Source: Moorella sp. UBA4076 (lineage in GTDB: Bacteria; Bacillota; DSM-521; Neomoorellales; Neomoorellaceae). Taken from it: 15,077 nt of DNA. Both the position numbers and the translations under genes were made by a program. Below are positions 1-7,451 of the stretch, piece by piece. The DNA lies in contig DFYS01000017.1 of NCBI GenBank assembly GCA_002383405.1, forward strand, positions 1 through 15,077. The letters run 5' to 3'. Under the pieces are notes generated by a model. The model did not search any database. It saw only the letters and a list, made by a program, of their open reading frames with translations, and was not told the DNA's origin. The number at the start of each line of letters is the position of its first letter. Position 1 is the stretch's first letter.

Positions 1-22
1 ATAAAAAAGAAGGGAGAGTAAA

Positions 23-2713
23 ATGTCCGTTCAGACAAAAGTGGTGCAGACAGTATGTGGCGGTTGCAGCAACTATTGTGCAATGAATGTTACCTTGAAG
101 GATGAAAAAATCATTAAAATTGAGGGGGTTTTTGAAGACCCTATGACCAGGGGCGTCTTATGCTCCAAGGGTCTGGCTGGCAGGCAGATTGTCTATGACC
201 CTCGCCGCTTGAAGTATCCTCTCAGGCGGGCAGGAAAAAGAGGGGAAAATAACTGGGCAAGGATAACGTGGGACGAGGCACTGGAGGAAATTGCCTATAA
301 TTTTAATGTTATTAAAGAAAATTTTGGACCCCGAGCAATAGGTTTTTTTAATGGGCAGGGTAGAGGATGGAGATTTAATTATCTTATGTACCAAAGGCTG
401 GCTCATGCTTTTGGCACCGAACCCGGTATGGGCGCTTCTGAATGCTGGGTGCCGCGGCTTATTGGTGAGGCTTTGACATATGGCGGCATGCCTTCGTATC
501 CGGACTATGAACATACGAGGATGATTGTTTTTTGGGGTATGCAGCCTGCGTTCTCCAAGACCACACAATTACGCCATATTTTTGATGCCAGGGACCGCGG
601 GGCCAAGATAGTAGTTATTGATCCCCTGCGTTTTCACATTGGCGCCCGAGCAGACGAGTTTATTCGCCTTGAGCCGGGAACAGACCTTGCCCTTGCCTTA
701 GCTCTATTGCAAGTTATAGTTGAAACAGATTTATGGGACCACGATTTTGTCAATAGATTTACCAATGATCCAGGGTTGGAAAAACTGAGAGCCCATCTTA
801 ATGGCGGCAACAGAGATGGAATAAAGTATACTACAGAATGGGCCGAAAAAATAACGGGTGTTTCGGCAGATACTATAAGGCGCTTTGCCACAGAGTTGGC
901 AACGACTCCAGGTGTAATCATACATACTGGCCATGGAATAGAAGGTCGCATAAATGTGACTCAGACGGCACGCGCCATTGCCATTATTCGCCTTGTAATT
1001 GGCAACATTGATGCACCGGGCGGAAACCTTTTTACTGCTACGGCGCCCAAATTAAGCTCCCAATTTACGCTAAACGAACTTGCAGCTAAAGATTGTGAGA
1101 AGCCTGCCTGCGCCGAATACACCGGTGCCAGGCGATATAATCCTCCTGGCTGTAATTACCCTTTGCTCTTTATGATGTTTGGGTGCTTGCCGACCCCTGA
1201 CTTGATGGAGCAAATGAAAAAGGGGGAAATAAAAGCTGCTCTATTTCAGGCCGGCAACCCATTGGTAATGCTACCTAATAGCAACGAGGTTCGCGCCACC
1301 TTTAGTAAGTTGAACTTTTTTGCTGTAATTGATCCGTACCTGAGCGAGACGGCACGCGAACTGGCCGATATTGTATTGCCTGCAGCTTCTTATCTAGAGC
1401 GTACCGAGCCGGAATGGGTTGGATTTGGTCGCGGCAAGGTTCAATTAAGACGAAAACTAGTTACCATCGGGGAATCTCTGCCTGACTGGCAGATTGTGGT
1501 TAAATTGGGGCAAAAACTTGGGCTTGAAAAATATTTTCCTGCGGAAGATATCAAGTGCTATACCGACCTGCTTTTGGAACCAGCGGGAATAACTTATGAA
1601 ATGCTTGAACAAAACCCGGGTGGCATTACTTTTGGAGAAATCAATTACAAAAAGTACGAGCAAACAGGGTTTTCCCTGCCAGGTGGTATGGCCAACATTT
1701 ATTCAGAGGTCTTTGCCCAAATGGGTTTTGACCCATTGCCGGTATATGTAGAGGGTTCAGAAAATATCAGGTCTACGCCTGAATTGGCCAGGGATTTCCC
1801 GTTGACCGGTTTTACCGGCAGGGGCGGTCCAATGTATGTACACAGCAGGTTTCGTACCATCACGTGGTTGCGCGAACTTTGTCCAGAACCAAAGGCGATG
1901 ATTAATACCAAGAAAGCTGGCGAATTGGGTATAGCTGATGGTGATTTATTGGATATTGAGTCTCCGCGTGGAAAAATTACTATTAAAGCCGAGGTTACAA
2001 ATATAGTGGGAGAAAATTGTGTTTATGTTCCTGGCGGTTGGGCGGATGCTAACTTTAACGAATTGGGAATTAGCAGCCAGGTTGATCCTATTTCCAGCCA
2101 GCAAAATTATAAGACGTTTTTAGTCAGGGTATCTAAGAACGAAAAAGGAAAAGTTACAAGGCTTACGCCGGCTGCCGAAGGAGCACATTTTGATGCTGAC
2201 ACCAGTAAAAACCTGGCCAAATATGACATCTCGTCATCAATAAAAAGAATAGAGTTTGATGCCAGCAGGTGCGTTGGCTGCTTTTCTTGCCAAGTGGCTT
2301 GTAAACAAGAAAATGATCTACCGCCAACTGCAGATTGTACTCCCGGTACTACAGGCCCTGCTTGGCGAAAAGTAATCAAAATAGAAACTGGTGAATATGG
2401 TAGTGAGTCAATAGATTATTTGTCCGTATCGTGCTTGCATTGCTCGGATGCACCTTGTATCAAAGAATGTCCTACCAGTGCAATTATAAAAAGAGCCGAA
2501 GACGGCATCGTTATAATCGACCGCAATAAGTGCACGGGATGTAAGCTATGTATGCAGGTATGCCCCTGGGGGGCTCTGCAAGTGGGAGAAGACGGTGTGG
2601 TGCAAAAGTGCAATCTTTGCTTGCCCAGGCTGGAGCAAGGGAAAGAGCCCGCTTGTGTGACTGCCTGTCCTACTAAAGCACTCCGGTTTGTTGCTCCCAA
2701 ATCTTTTTCTTAA
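23..2713 (+). CDS. Molybdopterin oxidoreductase fused to a four-cluster ferredoxin domain
   Basis: An 896-residue member of the DMSO-reductase superfamily with its electron-transfer subunit fused at the C terminus. Seen: an N-terminal [4Fe-4S] motif C12-x2-C15-x3-C19-x27-C47, the molybdopterin domains (about 50-600), the dinucleotide-binding C-terminal part (about 595-705), then a DmsB/PhsB-like domain (743-890) with sixteen Cys in four sets: 750/753/756/760, 804/807/812/816, 837/840/843/847 and 863/866/878/882. The likely Mo/W ligand is C141 in the stretch G-A-S-E-C-W. There is no twin-arginine signal peptide, so the enzyme should be cytoplasmic. The start follows a good GAAGGGAGAG site. The catalytic and ferredoxin parts are normally separate subunits (PsrAB, PhsAB, DmsAB), so the fusion implies direct electron flow to a soluble partner. 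No membrane anchor gene follows. Substrate unknown; polysulfide/thiosulfate-type or organic substrates are possible. Codons look more AT-rich than in the genes at the right end. Confidence 0.93.
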   Translation: MSVQTKVVQTVCGGCSNYCAMNVTLKDEKIIKIEGVFEDPMTRGVLCSKGLAGRQIVYDPRRLKYPLRRAGKRGENNWARITWDEALEEIAYNFNVIKENFGPRAIGFFNGQGRGWRFNYLMYQRLAHAFGTEPGMGASECWVPRLIGEALTYGGMPSYPDYEHTRMIVFWGMQPAFSKTTQLRHIFDARDRGAKIVVIDPLRFHIGARADEFIRLEPGTDLALALALLQVIVETDLWDHDFVNRFTNDPGLEKLRAHLNGGNRDGIKYTTEWAEKITGVSADTIRRFATELATTPGVIIHTGHGIEGRINVTQTARAIAIIRLVIGNIDAPGGNLFTATAPKLSSQFTLNELAAKDCEKPACAEYTGARRYNPPGCNYPLLFMMFGCLPTPDLMEQMKKGEIKAALFQAGNPLVMLPNSNEVRATFSKLNFFAVIDPYLSETARELADIVLPAASYLERTEPEWVGFGRGKVQLRRKLVTIGESLPDWQIVVKLGQKLGLEKYFPAEDIKCYTDLLLEPAGITYEMLEQNPGGITFGEINYKKYEQTGFSLPGGMANIYSEVFAQMGFDPLPVYVEGSENIRSTPELARDFPLTGFTGRGGPMYVHSRFRTITWLRELCPEPKAMINTKKAGELGIADGDLLDIESPRGKITIKAEVTNIVGENCVYVPGGWADANFNELGISSQVDPISSQQNYKTFLVRVSKNEKGKVTRLTPAAEGAHFDADTSKNLAKYDISSSIKRIEFDASRCVGCFSCQVACKQENDLPPTADCTPGTTGPAWRKVIKIETGEYGSESIDYLSVSCLHCSDAPCIKECPTSAIIKRAEDGIVIIDRNKCTGCKLCMQVCPWGALQVGEDGVVQKCNLCLPRLEQGKEPACVTACPTKALRFVAPKSFS

Positions 2714-2739
2714 GGTATCGACAGCCCAACCGAGCCGGG

Positions 2740-2853
2740 GCAGCTAGTTGTAAGGTTTATTTTGTTTAATGCCGGGTTGGTTTTTGTTAACAGGCCGGCG
2801 GGAAGTTATTTCTTGGGCAATTGTCTTTCATGGCTGGCATGATTCTTGCATAG
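2740..2853 (+). repeat. Promoter repeat copy A (upstream of the first Isf flavoprotein)
   Basis: Bases 2766-2853 match 12568-12655 at 81 of 88 positions without gaps. Similarity continues weakly upstream to about 2740 (16 of 25 positions against 12543-12567). The block contains the 8-bp palindrome TGTTAACA (2785-2792) followed by GG, and ends just after a -24/-12 promoter. Both copies precede Isf-type flavoprotein genes, so this is most likely a duplicated control region, with the upstream half a candidate activator-binding site. Confidence 0.9.
2835..2850 (+). promoter_or_regulatory. Sigma-54 (-24/-12) promoter P1
   Basis: TGGCATGATTCTTGCA matches the RpoN consensus TGGCAC-N5-TTGCW. GG (2836-2837) and GC (2848-2849) are separated by the required 10 bases. 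The predicted transcription start is near 2860-2861, which falls on the start codon of the flavoprotein gene. It is identical over these 16 bases to P3 at 12637. Confidence 0.85.
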
Positions 2854-2858
2854 GGGAG

Positions 2859-3488
2859 ATGGCTGGTTTGGCTGTTAAAGTTATCGCGGTGGCCGGGAGC
2901 CACCGCCGCAACGGCAATACGGAACTGGCCCTGGGGATTATGGCCGCTAAGCTGGCGGAGGTTGGTGTCGAAACCGAGATACTGCCGCTGGCCGGCAAAA
3001 ACATCGAACCATGCCGGGCTTGCGACAGGTGCAAGCAGGTGCGGCAATGCCTTATAAGCGACGATCTGGTGGAAGTAATGGAAAAAATGGCCGCGGCTGA
3101 TGGGATTATTCTTGCCAGCCCCGTGTATAGCTTTAATATTACTCCTGTGATGCATAACCTGCTGGTCCGGGGTAACCGGTATTTTCATATCCTGGCCGCG
3201 CCGGAACCGGCGAAAGAAGATGTTTTTTCTTATGCTAATGTTCCTTCTTCTATATTGCGGGGCAAGGTGGGGGCGGCGGTAACGGTGGCGCGGCGGGCTG
3301 GCGGCGGCGCCGCCCTGGCCGGTTTGTATAACTTTATGCTGGTAAATGAGATGTACGTGGTGGGCTCCTGTTATGAAACCACCCTCTTTGGTTACAACCG
3401 GGGGGAAATAACCCAGGACGGAGAAGGGATCAACAACCTGCGCCGCCTGGCGGAAAATATGGGGGTGCTCTTGCAAAAATTAGGGTGA
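2859..3488 (+). CDS. Iron-sulfur flavoprotein (Isf-type, NADPH-dependent FMN reductase family), copy A
   Basis: A 209-residue flavodoxin-fold protein that should bind FMN and one [4Fe-4S] cluster. Seen: the FMN phosphate loop G-S-H-R-R-N-G-N-T-E (residues 13-22), the compact cluster motif C52-x2-C55-x2-C58-x5-C64 typical of archaeal/clostridial Isf, and the second flavin loop S-P-V-Y (87-90). Isf proteins pass electrons from ferredoxin and can reduce O2, peroxide or other acceptors; here the partner is unknown. The frame is open back to 2769, but that region is the promoter repeat, so the upstream ATG is not credible. ATG 2859 or TTG 2868 is likelier. AGGGGAG (2852-2858) abuts ATG and sits 9 bases before TTG. 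P1 would begin transcription at about 2860, leaving almost no leader. The MFS gene starts 18 bases after the stop, probably in one operon. Paralogue of 12734-13360. Confidence 0.88.
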   Translation: MAGLAVKVIAVAGSHRRNGNTELALGIMAAKLAEVGVETEILPLAGKNIEPCRACDRCKQVRQCLISDDLVEVMEKMAAADGIILASPVYSFNITPVMHNLLVRGNRYFHILAAPEPAKEDVFSYANVPSSILRGKVGAAVTVARRAGGGAALAGLYNFMLVNEMYVVGSCYETTLFGYNRGEITQDGEGINNLRRLAENMGVLLQKLG

Positions 3489-3506
3489 AAGTATAGGGGT
3501 GGGATA

Positions 3507-4748
3507 ATGAGGTCAAAAAAATGGCACGTTTTAGGCATTTTTCTGCTGGCAACTATAGGTTGTAGCGCCGGGCAGATGATGGCTCTTCCCCTTGCCCCCT
3601 TTTTAATACGGGATTTGCACTTCAGCAAAATAGAACTTGGCCTTGTATTTTCATCGGTAAGTTGGGGTCCAATCACTACGGCAATTTTCTGGGGGTGGCT
3701 AACAGATAGGATCGGCGAGAAAAACGTCCTGCCCCTGGGTGCAGGGATTGTCGTCCTGGGTCTCGTAGCTTTTTCCTGCGGTACCGGGCTGGCTACCCTG
3801 GTTCTAAGTGGATTGCTCATCGGCACTGGTTTCGCCTGCCTGCTACCCTTAACTAATCGCGGCATAGCTGTGTGGTTCCCGGCAAGCGAAAGGGCCCTGG
3901 CCATCGGCATCAAACAGGCGGGAGTACCTGTAGGAGCAGCCGTGGTGGCCGCTTTCTTGCCCACCCTGGCCCTGGCCGGCGGCTGGCGGTTTGCCGTCCG
4001 CATGACGGCTTTATTTACCTTTATTTTGGGTGCTGTTAGCGTAGCCCTATACTGGCCGGCGGCTAAATCGAAAAATATTTCTACCTTTAGCTGTGGGGCT
4101 ACCGCAACTTCCAACCCGGCAGCATATCTCCTGCCCGGTAAAAAGGTATTTGTGAACATAATTGTTCTCGGTTTGAGCTTTATTATGGTACAGCATGTTG
4201 TTCAGGGCTTTACCGTGCCGTACTTTCAGGAAGTGCTTGCTTTTTCAGAGGTTACCTGCGGCTATTATCTGGCCCTGGTGCAAATTAGCGGTGGCCTGGG
4301 CCGGCCGGTTTATGGTTTTGTCAACGATTATCTTTTTAAGGGACGGCATCCGGCCTCTTTATTTTCTTTGGCGCTTGTAGTCGCGGGGGCAACCCTCCTG
4401 TTTTCGTTACTCGCCCCGGCCAGTTCTTTCTATTCGGTTCTTGTGCTTACCTTTGTTTTGGGCTTTACTTCCATGGCCTGGATTGGCCCCTACTACGCTT
4501 TGCTTACCGAGGCTTTAGGTTCCAGGCGGGCCGGCTTTGCCGGCGGGTTAGGCCAGACCATAAACTCCGCTGGTATTGCAGCGGCAAGCCCCATTTTTGG
4601 CTGGATTATAGATACTACTAATTCTTACCGCGTGGCTTTTCAGGCTTTTGCCGCCTGGCTGGTCTTCGCTGCCGTCCTGCTGTTTATGGCTTTTTACGCC
4701 TCTCCCTTGGGGGGGCAAAGGAAAAACGCGGGCAACAATTTGAGGTGA
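3507..4748 (+). CDS. MFS transporter, copy A
   Basis: A 413-residue major facilitator with about 12 hydrophobic segments. Seen: the loop 2-3 signature G-W-L-T-D67-R68-I-G and, before the fifth segment, K-Q-A-G-V-P (136-141), a pattern shared with the second MFS protein of this window and with anion-transporting MFS families (CynX/NarK/ACS type, from memory). It probably exports or imports an organic anion or a small neutral molecule across the cytoplasmic membrane. The start at 3507 follows the purine-rich sequence AGGGGTGGG. The gene begins 18 bases after the flavoprotein stop, so both are likely driven by P1. The transcript should end at the hairpin at 4837-4857. Substrate not deducible. 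Confidence 0.93.
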   Translation: MRSKKWHVLGIFLLATIGCSAGQMMALPLAPFLIRDLHFSKIELGLVFSSVSWGPITTAIFWGWLTDRIGEKNVLPLGAGIVVLGLVAFSCGTGLATLVLSGLLIGTGFACLLPLTNRGIAVWFPASERALAIGIKQAGVPVGAAVVAAFLPTLALAGGWRFAVRMTALFTFILGAVSVALYWPAAKSKNISTFSCGATATSNPAAYLLPGKKVFVNIIVLGLSFIMVQHVVQGFTVPYFQEVLAFSEVTCGYYLALVQISGGLGRPVYGFVNDYLFKGRHPASLFSLALVVAGATLLFSLLAPASSFYSVLVLTFVLGFTSMAWIGPYYALLTEALGSRRAGFAGGLGQTINSAGIAAASPIFGWIIDTTNSYRVAFQAFAAWLVFAAVLLFMAFYASPLGGQRKNAGNNLR

Positions 4749-4824
4749 GGACCGAAAAACTCGCGAGAATTATTTTCTGCCGGCACCGGCTTTGAGGGAG
4801 GTTAAGGTGTAGCCAGAAGGGTAG

Positions 4825-6897
4825 TTACTTGTGGCGACCGGCAAGGCCGGTTTTTTTGAGTTTGCGCCAGAGGGTGGTAGTGCTGACGCCCAGGGCTGCG
4901 GCCATTGCTTTTTTTCTCCAGTTAAATTTCTCTCCTATAGCCCCCAGAAACTCTTTTTCGGTGAGATTTAAGAAGTCAATAATCTCGCCCATAACAGGCG
5001 TTTGTTGCTGCTTCTGGGCGTCGCTTGCCCCATTGCCCGCAGGCAATTCTCTTTTCCCGGCGCCTGCCTTTTTATCTTCCTGTAAACCTTCTAACCACAG
5101 GACAGGGTTGTTTGTCTTGGGTGGCTGGCTATTGTGTTGGCAACGCTTCAGCTCGGCGTAAAGCTTTTTCAAGAGGCCGGCGGTATCGCTGCTGTAACTC
5201 CCCAGAACTACATATCTTTCCGTAAAATTTCTCAGTTCACGGATATTACCGGGCCAGTGATAAGCAAGGAGTAGTTGTTGTTCCTCGCTTTCTGGGGGAG
5301 CGAGATTAAAACCAAAGCGGCGGCAAAATTCCCCGAAAAAGTGGTTAAAGAGAAGGAGGACGTCCTCGCCCCTTTCGCGCAGGGGTGGCAATTGCAGCGA
5401 TAAGACATTAAGACGGTAAAACAGGTCCTCTCTGAAACTACCTTTTTGTACTTCTTCTTCCAGGTCGCGATTGGTGGCAGCAATAATGCGGACGTCTACG
5501 GGTATAATTTGTGAGGCGCCCAGGCGGATAACTTCTTTTTCCTGGATTACTCGCAGGAGTTTAGTTTGCGCATCCAGGGGCAAGGTGCCAATTTCGTCAA
5601 GGAAGATGGTCCCGCCGTGGGCTAGTTCAAATAAGCCCTGCTTACCTTTTTTGCGGGCGCCGGTAAAGGCCCCTTCCTCATAGCCGAAAAGCTCGCTTTC
5701 AATGAGCTCTTTCGGCAGAGCAGAGCAGTTGATAGCTATGAAGGGATGCTGTCTGCGATTGCCAAGCTGGTGCATGGCATGGGCGAAAAGTTCTTTGCCT
5801 GTACCTGTCTCGCCGTAAATGAGTACGGTAGAGTCGGTGGCGGCAAATGCCCTGGTCTGGAGCTTGGCGCGCTCTAGGGCTGCGCTTTTGCCGATTATAT
5901 CGTCGAGGGAGAACTTGGCTTTCAACCCCCTGGCGGCTAACTGGTGGCGTACGCCGTATTCCATTTTTTGCAGTTGGGAAGCCTCGATAAAAGCAACGAA
6001 TGTGTCTCCTTCGCTGGTGTTAATCGGTGCCATGTTGCACAGGATTGCCGTTCCGTCCCTCAAGTGGAGTAGTTTTCCTATGCAGCGATCTGTTATTTGA
6101 TTGCTAAACGTATTTTTAAATGCAGTATTGCTTTCGGGTGTCAGTGTGTTTTCCAGCACAGCGTACAATTGTTTGCCAACCATGCTGTTTTTGGTAAGCT
6201 TGAAAATCTGGGAGCAAGGATTGTTAACGTAGGTAATATTCCCGCCCTTGTTGAGGAGGATTATGCCTTCGTGGGTTACGTCCAGGAGGGTCTGAACGCG
6301 TTCCAGGTAGTGCCGTTCCTGGTGAATGGCTTGCACAATGTCGATGGCCTTGCGGATGTACTGCAGGGCTGTCTCCTCGCTCGTTTGCATTATTTCGTGT
6401 TCAAGCCCGGCGGTGGTGGCGTATTTTTCTACCAGGCCACCTCCTACGATAACATTTACCCCTTTAGCCTTGAGTGATGCTATTGCTTTCATCATATCCT
6501 TTCTGCTCTGATATAACTCCTTTATTACTGTTATACCGAGGATTTCTGGCCAGCAACCCAAATCATAGTCACCATTTGCGGGCAGGATCATTCCTACCAG
6601 GTTGCCTTTCTTTTGGGCCCGATAGAGGCTTTCGAGTATATCGCGAAAAGTGATAGGGTAGGTGACGATGGGGATCGAGAGGCGACCGTTTAGCAGGCGT
6701 GCCGGGATTGCCCGGGTGATGAGGATATCGCATATTTCTGCTAAAGTCGTTGCCGCCGTGATTATTTCTTCATCATTGATTGGGTTTGGCTGGGCGATGT
6801 GAATAGCTGCTATTTCTTCATTAAATTTGGGCTCGAGGGAGCGGACGATTGCCGGCAGTTGGGGTTCAAAAGTGATGAGGCCTATAGTTGGCTTCAA
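4825..6897 (-). CDS. Sigma-54-dependent transcriptional activator with PrpR-type sensor domain
   Basis: A 690-residue enhancer-binding protein. Seen in order: a PrpR_N-like ligand-sensing domain (about 1-190), a short helical linker, a PAS domain (about 200-305), an AAA+ domain (about 332-565) with Walker A G-E-T-G-T-G-K-E (362-369), the sigma-54 contact loop G-A-F-T-G-A (409-414), Walker B I-F-L-D-E (431-435) and W-P-G-N-I-R-E-L (548-555), then a long polar linker and a Fis-type helix-turn-helix (about 657-684). It should remodel RNAP-sigma54 at -24/-12 promoters when its sensor binds a small molecule; PrpR itself responds to 2-methylcitrate. The start is TTG at 6895-6897, with AAGGAGGA placed 7 bases upstream; no ATG fits as well. 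Transcribed divergently from the radical-enzyme operon. It is the only activator in a window with five sigma-54 promoters, so it is the prime candidate to control them. Confidence 0.95.
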   Translation of the reverse strand: MKPTIGLITFEPQLPAIVRSLEPKFNEEIAAIHIAQPNPINDEEIITAATTLAEICDILITRAIPARLLNGRLSIPIVTYPITFRDILESLYRAQKKGNLVGMILPANGDYDLGCWPEILGITVIKELYQSRKDMMKAIASLKAKGVNVIVGGGLVEKYATTAGLEHEIMQTSEETALQYIRKAIDIVQAIHQERHYLERVQTLLDVTHEGIILLNKGGNITYVNNPCSQIFKLTKNSMVGKQLYAVLENTLTPESNTAFKNTFSNQITDRCIGKLLHLRDGTAILCNMAPINTSEGDTFVAFIEASQLQKMEYGVRHQLAARGLKAKFSLDDIIGKSAALERAKLQTRAFAATDSTVLIYGETGTGKELFAHAMHQLGNRRQHPFIAINCSALPKELIESELFGYEEGAFTGARKKGKQGLFELAHGGTIFLDEIGTLPLDAQTKLLRVIQEKEVIRLGASQIIPVDVRIIAATNRDLEEEVQKGSFREDLFYRLNVLSLQLPPLRERGEDVLLLFNHFFGEFCRRFGFNLAPPESEEQQLLLAYHWPGNIRELRNFTERYVVLGSYSSDTAGLLKKLYAELKRCQHNSQPPKTNNPVLWLEGLQEDKKAGAGKRELPAGNGASDAQKQQQTPVMGEIIDFLNLTEKEFLGAIGEKFNWRKKAMAAALGVSTTTLWRKLKKTGLAGRHK
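4837..4857 (+). terminator. Intrinsic terminator for the flavoprotein-MFS operon, inside the 3' end of the regulator gene
   Basis: Perfect stem ACCGGC/GCCGGT with loop AAG, followed by six further T residues, read on the plus strand. It lies within the last codons of the convergent regulator gene (stop at 4825-4827), so the same bases encode the regulator's C-terminal T-G-L-A-G-R. It has no T-tract in the minus direction. Confidence 0.8.
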
Positions 6898-6971
6898 AGT
6901 TACTTCCTCCTTTCGCCATCCTGGTATTTTTGCCCCAAACCATGATTGGCTAAAATATTGTCTTTAGACCC

Positions 6972-6977
6972 AGTATA
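6972..6977 (-). promoter_or_regulatory. Possible -10 box of the regulator gene
   Basis: The minus strand reads TATACT here, about 75 bases upstream of the TTG start. The matching -35 at 17-base spacing (TTTCCC) is poor. A small inverted repeat CCAGG/CCTGG (6981-6995) lies in the spacer and could be an operator. Weak call. Confidence 0.3.
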
Positions 6978-7086
6978 ACACCAGGAAGGGCCTGGGGAAA
7001 GGCGGAAGTAAAATATTTTCAAGATGCAACCTTTTCCGAGGCAATCATTACAATATGCAATCTTATAGTTAAATACATTTCATAAT

Positions 7087-7124
7087 GGAAGCTATAAGAG
7101 GCCGGCGGGCCTCTTATAGCTTCC
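7087..7124. promoter_or_regulatory. 17-bp perfect inverted repeat, candidate activator-binding site (UAS)
   Basis: Left arm GGAAGCTATAAGAGGCC (7087-7103), loop GGCG, and right arm exactly complementary (7108-7124). It sits between the divergent regulator and radical-enzyme genes, centred about 52 bases upstream of the -24 element and about 78 upstream of the predicted transcription start. That position suits an enhancer-binding protein. There is no T-tract on either strand, which argues against a terminator. Which protein binds it is inferred from position only. Confidence 0.6.
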
Positions 7125-7156
7125 TGAAAACAAGCAGCATCCCGGTCAGGTTTGGA

Positions 7157-7172
7157 TGGCACGTTTCTTGCA
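7157..7172 (+). promoter_or_regulatory. Sigma-54 (-24/-12) promoter P2 of the radical-enzyme operon
   Basis: TGGCACGTTTCTTGCA is essentially consensus, with GG (7158-7159) and GC (7170-7171) 10 bases apart. The start of transcription is predicted near 7183, giving a leader of about 89 bases to the GTG start at 7272. This is the clearest promoter in the window. Confidence 0.92.
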
Positions 7173-7226
7173 ATATATATTTCTAGTAGGGCGGGTATTT
7201 TTAATGAACCTGGAACCCAGAGGTTA

Positions 7227-7248
7227 TTATGAAAAAACACTTTCATAA
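7227..7248 (+). other. AT-rich hairpin in the operon leader
   Basis: TTATGAAA (7227-7234) and TTTCATAA (7241-7248) are perfectly complementary with a 6-base loop. The element lies in the predicted 5' untranslated region, 8 bases before the GGGAGGTG ribosome binding site. It could stabilise the message or bind a regulator. No function is proven. Confidence 0.4.
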
Positions 7249-7271
7249 AAAAGATGGGAGGTGAATTAACA

Positions 7272-7451
7272 GTGGGAACATGCGGTGATTGCCGTAATTT
7301 TGTAGCTGCAGGTCCGGTGTCGCCAGGGAAGGAAGGGAACTGTGTGCGCGAGGAAAAGGACCAGAAGGGAGGTATAATTTGGTATTCCAAACCAGTAAGA
7401 AAAACTGATACGTGCTGTGCTTTTCAAGAAAAGGAAAAGGAGAGTGAATAA
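7272..7451 (+). CDS. Small iron-sulfur subunit resembling BssC/BssB of benzylsuccinate synthase
   Basis: A 59-residue protein. Seen: C4-x2-C7, C24 in N-C-V-R-E, the stretch Y-S-K-P (38-41), and C48-C49-A-F near the end. That gives four or five Cys able to hold one [4Fe-4S] cluster. The size, the N-C-V-R-E segment, the later S-K-P and the closing C-x-A-F match, from memory, the HiPIP-like small subunits of benzylsuccinate synthase; the decarboxylase subunit HpdC is longer and has eight Cys. The GTG at 7272 is chosen because GGGAGGTG (7256-7263) is 8 bases upstream and because the family begins right before the first C-x2-C. The ATG at 7254 overlaps the ribosome binding site. Its stop codon shares one base with the ATG of the large subunit, implying translational coupling and a stoichiometric complex. 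Confidence 0.82.
   Translation: MGTCGDCRNFVAAGPVSPGKEGNCVREEKDQKGGIIWYSKPVRKTDTCCAFQEKEKESE

Noticed and set aside
23..2713. Acetylene hydratase, suggested by a Cys ligand at position 141 in both
   Set aside because: The catalytic Asp after the second cluster Cys of acetylene hydratase is Ser16 here, and the fused ferredoxin domain implies redox chemistry.
2769..2858. N-terminal extension of flavoprotein A from ATG 2769
   Set aside because: It translates the promoter repeat, lacks a ribosome binding site and has no counterpart in the paralogue or the family.
2787..3476. Open frame on the minus strand opposite flavoprotein A
   Set aside because: Histidine- and proline-rich shadow; the plus strand encodes clear FMN and cluster motifs.
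3392..4159. Open frame on the minus strand opposite the first MFS gene
   Set aside because: Basic, proline-rich shadow translation of a clear 12-segment transporter.
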